Source of the DNA: Streptomyces sp. NBC_00162
GTDB lineage: Bacteria > Actinomycetota > Actinomycetes > Streptomycetales > Streptomycetaceae
DNA length: 64,000 nt
Reading direction: 5' to 3'
Assembly: GCF_024611995.1 (NCBI RefSeq)
Contig: NZ_CP102509.1
Span: forward strand, 2,666,001-2,730,000
The stretch's first letter is position 1. Every line of letters begins with the position of its first letter. The notes beneath the pieces are model-generated. The model was not told the DNA's origin and ran no database searches. It saw only the letters and a list, made by a program, of their open reading frames with translations. Positions 19,670 through 28,700 of the stretch are shown here, piece by piece. The position numbers and the translations under genes are program-made.

Positions 19670-19674
19670 CTCCC
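19670..19674 (-). promoter_or_regulatory. Ribosome binding site of the module 8 PKS gene
   Basis: GGGAG on the minus strand, nine bases before the GTG at 19660. It decides the start of this gene against a longer in-frame extension that has no Shine-Dalgarno-like sequence. Confidence 0.75.
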
Positions 19675-19729
19675 AGGAAATTGGTGTGTGCGATTGCTGT
19701 GGGTGGTGGGGTCCCCGCACGGTCCACGC

Positions 19730-19771
19730 GGGCCGTACGGCCGGGCCCACCCGAGCCCGGCCGTACGGTCC
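19730..19771 (-). terminator. Large stem-loop between the module 7 and module 8 genes
   Basis: Two 17-base arms (19730-19746 and 19755-19771) pair with one mismatch around an 8-base loop; the core is GGCCGTACGGCC. The structure begins three bases past the TGA of the module 6-7 gene, in the longest gap between any two PKS genes here (114 bp). No T-run follows, so it is either an actinomycete-style U-less terminator/attenuator or an mRNA processing or stability element. Complete termination would leave the downstream genes needing their own promoter, which I cannot identify. Confidence 0.6.
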
Positions 19772-19774
19772 GGC

Positions 19775-22700
19775 TCAGTCGAGCCGGTCGAAGATCGCGA
19801 ACAGGTCCTCGTCACTCGCGGAATCGAGATCCTCGTCGGACGTGTCCGCAGTCCCCGCGGCCCCGTCGGGACCGCCGGCCGCCTCGGCTGCCTTCAGCAG
19901 CTCCCGCAGACGTACGGTGATCCGCTCGCGGGCCTCCTCGTCGGAAGCCGCGGACTCGATGGCCGTCTCCAGACCTGCGAGACCGGCCAGCACCGGATCG
20001 GCGGCGGACGCCTCCTCGACGCCGCACTCCTCGCGCAGGTGGCGTGCGAGGGTCAGCGGGGTGGGGTAGTCGAAGACGAGCGTGGCCGGAAGCTTCAGAC
20101 CAGTCACCTCACGCACCCGGTTCCGCAGTTCCACCGACGTCAGCGAGTCGAACCCGGCGTCCTTGAACGCCATCTCCGCCCGGACGCTTCCGGGATCGGA
20201 ATGCCCGAGCACGACGGCGACCTGAGCACGCACCAGGTCGAGCAGCAGTGCCTCCTGCTCTGCCGCACCGAGCCCGGCCAGCCGGTCGGACAGCGACCGG
20301 CGCTCCTCGCCGGTGGCCGCCGCCGCCTGAGCCTGCTGCCGGCCGACTCGCACCAGGCCGCGCAGCAGGTACGGAACCCCGCCACTGGCCGCCGCGTCGG
20401 CTCGCGCGCCCTTCAGGTCCAGCTTGACCGGCACCAGCAGTGCCTGCCCGGACCCCACAGCCGCGCCGAACAGCTCCATGCCCTCGGCCGGCTTGAGCGC
20501 CGTGATGCCCCCACGTCCCTCACGCCGGCTCATCTGAGCCTTGGTGAGGTCGTCGATGGTGTCCCCCAAGTTGGTGGCCGTATCCCACGGTCCCCAGGCA
20601 AGCGACAGACCCGGCAGGCCGGCCCCTCGCCGATGGGCCATCAACCCGTCCAGGAAAGCATTCGCAGCGGCGTATCCGCCACTACCAGCTCCCATAAAGA
20701 CTGACGACGCGGAGGAGTAGACGATGAAGGCGTCGAGGTCCATGCCACGGGTCAGTTCATCGAGGTGCTGCACCGCATTCACCTTCGGCGCGTACACCTT
20801 CGCGAGCCGCTCCGGGGTCAGCGCCCCGATCACTCCGGCGTCGAACACACCGGCGGTGTGCACCACACCGGTCAGGCGGTGCTCGGCCGGCACGGACGCC
20901 AGCAGGGCCTCGACCTGATCGCGGTCGGACACGTCACAGGCCACCACCGACACCGTGGCACCCTGCTCGGTGAGTTCGGCGACCAGGTCCGCCACGCCAT
21001 CGGCATCCGGACCCTTCCGGCTGGCCAGCATCAGATGGCGCACGCCCTGCCGGGTGACCAGGTGACGGGCGGCCAGAGCGCCCAACGACCCGGCTCCCGA
21101 GACCAGGACCGTGCCTTCCGGCCCGAACACCGCGGGGCCGTCCGCGACCTCGTCGCCGGCCCGGACGAGCCGGGGGACGGACAGGGCCGTTCCGCGCACC
21201 GCGACCTGCGGCTCGCCACTGGCCAGCACCGCACCCAGCACGAGCTCCACATTGCCGTCGGCAGCGGGGTCGGTGTCGAGCAGGACGATCCGGTCGGGGT
21301 TCTCCGACTGGGCGGCTCGCACCAGACCCCATACCGCCGAACCGGCCGGGTCGGTCACCGTGCCGTCACCGGCGGGAACCGCGCCACGGGTCAGCACGAC
21401 CAGCCGCGACTCCTCCAGCCCGGTTCCGGCCAGCCACGCCTGTACGACTTCCAGCACCCGGGAGGACAGGGCCAGTACGGCGTCCTCTCCGTCGCCGCCG
21501 ACCGCGTCCAGGACCGCCGCCGCCGGCACGCCGAGGCCCGATGCCGCGTCGTCGGCCAGGGCTGCCACATCGTCCGCACTGGCCACCGGCACCCACCAGG
21601 GCGAAGGCTCCAGTCCTTCGGCCGGGGACAGCTCGGTCCACTCCACCCCGAACATGTAGGAGCGGCTGTCGTCCGCTGCCGCGGCATCCAGCTGCTCGAC
21701 GGACACCGGCCGGGACACCAGCGAGTCCATCGTCACCACCAGGGCGCCGGTCGCGTCCGCGGCCTCGACCGAGAGCGCGTCCGGGCCGCACGGAGCGACC
21801 CGTACCCGCAGTGCCGAGGCGCCGGCGGCGTGCAGCACGAGCCCGTTCCATGCGAACGCCAGCACCGGCTCGCGGGATTCGTCCTCAGCCGCGCCTGCCG
21901 CGGCACCGAAGGTGCCGGCCTGCAGGGCCGCGTCCAGCAGCGCGGGGTGGAGACCGAACTTGCCGGCTTCCTTGCGCAGTTCCTCCGGCAGAACCACTTC
22001 GGCGAAGACCTCATCGCCACGACGCCACACCGCACGCACGCCCTGGAACGCCGGACCGTAGCCGAACCCGCTCTCGGCCAGGTCGGTGTAGAGGTTCCCG
22101 GACTCGACCGGCTGCGCACCGGCCGGCGGCCAGGCGGCGAAGTCGAATCCGGTGCCACCCGCATGGGCCGCTGCCGACAGCGTGCCGGTGGCGTGCCGCG
22201 TCCAAACGTCCGCGCCACCCTCACTCACGGCGTCCTCGCGCTGGGAGTACACCTCCACCGTGCGCGAGCCGTTCGCACCCGGTCCGCCGACGGCGACCTG
22301 GATACGTACGCCGCCGTGCTCGGGCACCACCAGCGGCGCCTCGATCACCAGCTCCTCCAGGACCCCGCACCCGGCCTCGTCGCCGGCCCGCACCGCGAGC
22401 TCCAGCAGCCCGGTACCCGGGAGGAGCACCACACCACCGATCGCGTGATCGGCCAGCCAGGAGTGCGTGCGCAGCGACAGCCGCGAGGTGAAGACCAGCC
22501 CGTCCGACTGCGGCAACCGCACCACAGCGCCCAGCAGCGGGTGGTCGGCTCCGGAAAGTCCGAGCGACGCGGCATCGGTGGCCGACTCGCCCGGCTGGAG
22601 CCAGTAGTGCTGGTGGTCGAAGGCGTACGTCGGCAGCTCCACGCGCCGGGACTCCGCCGTCTGCGGCAGGACACCGTTCCAGTCCACGGCCACACCGCGG

Positions 22701-25700
22701 ACGAACAGCTCGGCCATCGAGGCCAGCAGCCGTCGCAGCCCGCCGTCCTCACGCCTCAGCGAACCCGTCACCACCACATCGGCGTGACGGTCGTCGACGG
22801 TTTCGCTGATCGGCTGGACCAGCACCGGGTGGGCGCTGACCTCCACGAACACCCCGTGGCCCTGCTCGAGCAGGCCGGCCACGGCCGGGCCGAAGCCCAC
22901 CTGGCCCCGCAGGTTGCGGTACCAGTACTCGCCGTCGAGGACATCGGAGTCCTCGACCCACGTACCGGTGACGGTGGAGTAGAACGGCACCTTCGGCGCC
23001 AGGGCGATAACCCCGGCCAGCGCTTCGGCGAGCTTTTCGCGAATGTCCTCGACGTGCCGGGTGTGCGAGGCGTAGTCCACCGCGACCCGACGGACCCGGA
23101 CGCCTTCGCCCGACAGGGCCTCCAGCGCCTCGTCCAGCGCCTCGGCATCACCGGCGATGACCACCGACGACGGCCCGTTGACCGCGGCCACCTCGACCCG
23201 GTCCGCCCACGGCTGGATCCGCGTCACCGCCTCGTCCTCGGACAGTGCGACGGAAGCCATGCCACCGCGCCCGGCCAGATCCTTGGCGATGGCCTGGCTC
23301 CGCAGTGCCACCACGCGCGCCGCGTCCTGCAGCGAGAGCGCACCCGCCACACAAGCGGCCGCGATCTCACCCTGGGAGTGGCCCAGAACCGCGTCCGGCT
23401 CGACCCCCACGGACGACCACACCGCGGCCAGACCGACCATCACGGCGAAGCTCGCCGGCTGCAGTACGTCGACCCGCTCCATGAGCTCGGGAGCGGTCTG
23501 GCCGCGCAGCACTGCCAGCAGCGACCAGTCGACCCACGGGTCCAGAGCAGCCGCACATTCGGCGATCCGCTCGGCGAACACCGGGGAGGACTCGAGCAGT
23601 TCGCGGCCCATGCCGGCCCACTGCGAGCCCTGCCCCGGGAACACCCACACGACCTTGCCCGGCGCACCCGTACCGGCACTGCCGATCACGACGCCGGGAG
23701 CGTTCTCTCCCTGCGCCAGTGCCCGCAGCCCCGGCAGCGCTTCCTCAGCCGAGTCGGCCAGGATGACCGCACGCTCACCGAAGGCCGTACGGTCCGACAC
23801 CAGCGCCCCGGCCACGTCTGCCAGCGACACCCCGTCGGCGCCCTCGACGAACGCCGCCAGCCGCCCGGCCTGACCGGCCAGGGAACCGGCGCTGCGCGCG
23901 GAGACCACCAACGGCAGCACACCAGCGGGCGCCTGTTCTTCGGAGACGCGGTCCGCCGGCTCGGCGGGCGCCTCTTCCAGGATCAGGTGCGCGTTCGTAC
24001 CGCTGATGCCGAACGAGGAGACTCCGGCCCGGCGCGGGTGACCGTTCTGCGGCCACTCACGGGCCTCGGTCAGCAGCTCGATGGCGCCCTCGGACCAGTC
24101 CACCTGGGTCGTGGGCTCCTCCACGTGGAGCGTGGGAGGCATGACACCGTGGCGCAGGGCCTGCACCATCTTGATGACACCCGCCACGCCGGCGGCTGCC
24201 TGCGAGTGACCGATGTTCGACTTCAGCGAGCCGAGCCACAGCGGGCGCTCCGCATCGCGGTCCCGTCCGTAGGTCGCCAGCAGCGCCTGCGCCTCGATCG
24301 GGTCACCCAGGGCCGTACCCGTGCCGTGACCCTCCACCACATCCACATCGGACGGGGAAAGCCCGGCACTGTCCAACGCCCTGCGGATCACCCGCTGCTG
24401 CGAGGGACCGTTCGGCGCCGTCAGACCGTTCGACGCACCGTCCTGGTTCACCGCACTGCCACGGAGCACCGCCAGCACCCGGTGACCACGCTCACGCGCC
24501 ACCGACAACCGCTCCAGCAGCACGACGCCCACGCCCTCGGACAGCACCGTGCCGTCCGCGCCGTCCGCGTACGCCTTGCACCGTCCATCGGTGGCCAGGC
24601 CCCGCTGACGCGAGAACGCCGTGAAGCCGCCGGGGGACGCCATGACCATCGCGCCGCCCGCGAGCGCCATCGAGCACTCGCCCTGGCGCAGCGCCTGCGC
24701 GGCCAGGTGCATCGCCACCAGCGACGAGGAACACGCCGTGTCCACCGTCACCGCCGGACCCTCGAGGCCCAGCACGTACGACACGCGGCCCGACGCCACA
24801 CTCGACACCGACCCGGTGACCGCGAAGCCTTCCAGCTCCGGTGCGTCCGCACCGACTCCGTAACCCTGACCGGACACCCCGGAGAACACGCCGACATCGG
24901 TGCCCTTCAGCGAGACCGGGTCGATACCGGCGCCCTCGAGCGCCTCCCAGGAGGTCTCCAGCAGCAACCGCTGCTGGGGGTCCATGGCCAAGGCCTCACG
25001 CGGCGAGATCCCGAAGAACCCGGCGTCGAACTGCCCCGCGTCGTGCAGGAATCCGCCCTTGCTGGTGTACGAGGTACCTGCGCTGTCGGGATCGGAGTCG
25101 AACAGACCCTCCAGGTCCCAGCCACGGTCGTCGGGGAAGGACGACACGGCGTCCCGGCCCTCGGACACCAGCCGCCAGAGGTCCTCGGGCCCGGTCACGC
25201 CACCCGGCAGCCGGCACGCCATGCCCACGATCGCGAGCGGTTCACCCGCATCGGCCACCACGGCCGCGCGTGCCGCCGGCGCGGGCGCCACGTCACCGAA
25301 CTCCTCGCGCAGGTAGCGGGAGAGGGCCAGCGGGGTGGGGTAGTCGAAGACCAGCGTGGCCGGAAGCTTCAGACCGGTCGCCTCACGGAGCCGGTTGCGC
25401 AGCTCCACCGAGGTGAGGGAGTCGAACCCGACGTCCTTGAACGCCATCTCCGCCCGGACGCCCTCCGGCCCGGCATGCCCGAGCACGACCGCGGCCTGAG
25501 CACGCACCACGTCAAGAAGCAGTGTTTCCTGTTCTGCCCCGGTGAGCCCGGCCAGGCGGCCGGCGAGCCCGCCGTCCGTGGCGGCCACAGCCCGCGCAAC
25601 CTGCCGGCCGGCCCGTACCAGGCCGCGCAGCAGATGCGGGACTCCCCCGCCGGCTCCGGCCTGGGCGCGCAGCGTCCGCAGGTCGAGCTTGATCGGGACC

Positions 25701-28700
25701 AGCAGGGCCCGGCCCGCGTGCAGGCCGGCGTCGAACAGGTCCAGGCCCTCGTCCGCCGTGATCTCCAGTACGCCGCTACGGCTCGCGCGAGCCTGGTCGA
25801 CGCTGCTGAGGTTCGCGGCCATGCCGAGGGTCCGCTCCCACAGGCCCCAGGCGAGCGACAGACCCGGCAGGCCCGCCGCCCGGCGGCGCGACATCAGCCC
25901 GTCGAGGAAGGCGTTCGCCGCCGCGTAGTTGCCCTGGGCGCCACCGCCGAACACGCCCGCGACGGACGAGTACACGACGAAGGCGTCGAGGTCCAGGTCA
26001 CGGGTCAGCTCGTCGAGGTGCCGTACCGCGTCCACCTTCGGCGCGAACACGCCGGCCAGCCGCTCCGGGGTGAGCGCCCCGATCACACCGTCATCGAACA
26101 CACCCGCGGTGTGCACGACACCGGTCAGGCGGTGCTCGGCCGGCACGGATGCCAGCAGGGCCTCCACCTGATCGCGGTCGGACACGTCGCAGGCCACCAG
26201 CGACACGGCCGCACCCTGCTCGGTGAGCTCGGCGACCAGGTCCTGCGCACCCTCGGCATCCGCACCCCGTCGGCTTGCGAGCACGAGGCTGCGCACGCCG
26301 TGCCGGGTGACCAGGTGACGGGCCACCAGAGCGCCCAGCGCCCCGGTGGCACCCGTGACCAGGACGGTGCCTTCGGGCCCGAACACCGCGGGAGCATCCG
26401 GGACTTCACCGCCGGCCCGGACGAGCCGGGGGACGGAAAGGGCCGTTCCGCGCACCGCGACCTGCGGCTCGCCGCTGGCCAGGACGGCACCCAGCACCGG
26501 CTCCACATCGCCTTCGGCAGCGGGGTCGGCGTCGATCAGGACGATCCGGTCGGGGTTCTCGGCCTGGGCGGCACGCACCAGACCCCATACCGCCGATCCG
26601 GCCGGGTCACTCACCGCACCGTCGGCGCCGGCGGGAACCGCACCGCGCGTCACGACCACCAGCTGCGACTCCTCCAGCCCGGCACCGTCCAGCCAGGTCT
26701 GCAGGATCTCCAGTACCCGGGAGGACAGGGCCAGGACCGCGTCCTCGCCGTCGCCGCCGACGGCCTCCAGGACCACCACGGCCGGAGCTCCGGCGCTCTC
26801 GGCCAGGTCCGCCACATCATCAGCCGTGGCGACCGGCATCCACCACGGCGAAGGCTCCGTAACCTCGGCCGGGGACAGCTCGGTCCACTCCACGCCGAAC
26901 AGCGAATCGGCGACCGCCGCGTCCGCCGCCGTCTCCAACTGCTCGGCGGACACCGCCCGGGACACCACCGAGTCCAGCGTCACGACCAGGCCGCCGGTCT
27001 CGTCGGCAGCCTCGACCGACAGCGCGTCCGGGCCGACCGGGGCGACCCGTACGCGCAGTGCGGAGGCACCCACGGCGTGCAGTTCCAGCCCGTTCCACGC
27101 GAAGGCCAGCACCGCCTCCCCGGGTTCCTCCCCTTCCGTGCCCGCCGCAGAGGCGAAGGTTCCGGCCTGCAGGGCCGCGTCCAGCAGCGCGGGGTGGAGG
27201 CCGAACTTGTCGGCCTCCTTGCGCTGCTCCTCGGGCAGGGCGACCTCGGCGAAGACCTCCTCGCCACGGCGCCACACCGCCCGCAGGCCCTGGAACGCCG
27301 GACCGTAGCCGAAGCCGCGTTCCTCCAGGTCGGCGTAGAAGTCCCCGACCTCGACCGGCTGCGCACCGGCCGGGGGCCACGCGGCGAAGTCGAATGCCTG
27401 CCCCGTCCCCGTTGCCGGCGCGGCCGCCAGCATGCCGGTGGCGTGCCGCGTCCACGTCTCCGCGCCGCCCTCGTCGACGGCGTCTTCGCGCTGGGAGTAC
27501 ACCTCCACCGTGCGCGAGCCGTTCACACCCGGACCGCCCACCGCGACCTGGATACGTACGCCGCCGTGCTCGGGCACCACCAGCGGCGCCTCGATCACGA
27601 GTTCTTCCAGGACGCCGCATCCGGCCTCGTCACCGGCGCGGACCGCGAGCTCGAGCAGCCCGGTGCCCGGGAGGAGCACCACGCCACCGATCGCGTGATC
27701 GGCCAGCCAGGGGTGCGTGCGCAGCGACAGCCTCGAGGTGAAGACCAGCCCGTCGGACTGCGGCAGCCTCACCACTGCACCCAGCAGCGGGTGGTCGGCC
27801 GTTGCCTGTCCCAGCGAGGCGGCGTCGGTGGCCGACTCGCCCGGCTGGAGCCAGTAGTGCTGGTGGTCGAACGCGTACGTCGGCAGCTCCACGCGCCGGG
27901 ACGAGGGGGTCTGCGGCAGCACACCGCTCCAGTCCAGCGCGATGCCTCGGACGAACAGCTCGGCCATCGAGGCCAGCAGCCGTCGCAGACCGCCGTCCTC
28001 ACGCCGCAGGGAACCCGTCACCACCACATTGGTGCCGGTTTCGGTGTTGTCGACGGTCTCGGTGATCGGCTGGACCAGCACCGGGTGGGCACTGACCTCG
28101 ACGAACACCCCGTGGCCCTGCTCGAGCAGCTTGACCACGGCCGGGCCGAAGCCCACCTGGCCCCGCAGGTTCCGGTACCAGTACTCGCCGTCGAGGACGT
28201 CGGCCTCTTCCACCCAGGTACCGGTGACGGTGGAGTAGAACGGCACCTTCGGCGCCAGGGCACTCACTTCGGCGAGCGTCTCGGCGAGCGCGTCGCGGAT
28301 GTCCTCCACGTGGCGGGTGTGCGAGGCGTAGTCCACCGCAACCCGACGCACGCGGACGCCCTCGGCGGACAGGGCCTCCAGGGCCTCGTCCAGCGCCTGC
28401 GCGTCACCGGCGACGACCACGGAGGACGGCCCGTTGACCGCGGCCACCTCCACGCGGTCCGCCCACGGCTGGATCCGCGCGACGGCCTCGTCCTCGGACA
28501 GGGCGACCGAAGCCATCCCACCGCGACCGGCCAGATCCTTGGCAATCGCCTGGCTGCGCAGCGCCACCACGCGCGCCGCGTCCTGCAGCGACAGCGCACC
28601 CGCCACACACGCGGCGGCGATCTCGCCCTGAGAGTGGCCGAGCACCGCGTCGGCCTTGATCCCGACCGATTCCCAGACCGCGGCCAGACCGACCATCACC

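Noticed and set aside
19661..19750. 30-codon N-terminal extension of the module 8 PKS frame
   Set aside because: No ribosome site, proline-rich and unlike any PKS start. It also reaches into the intergenic hairpin, while GTG at 19660 has GGGAG and a proper docking helix.
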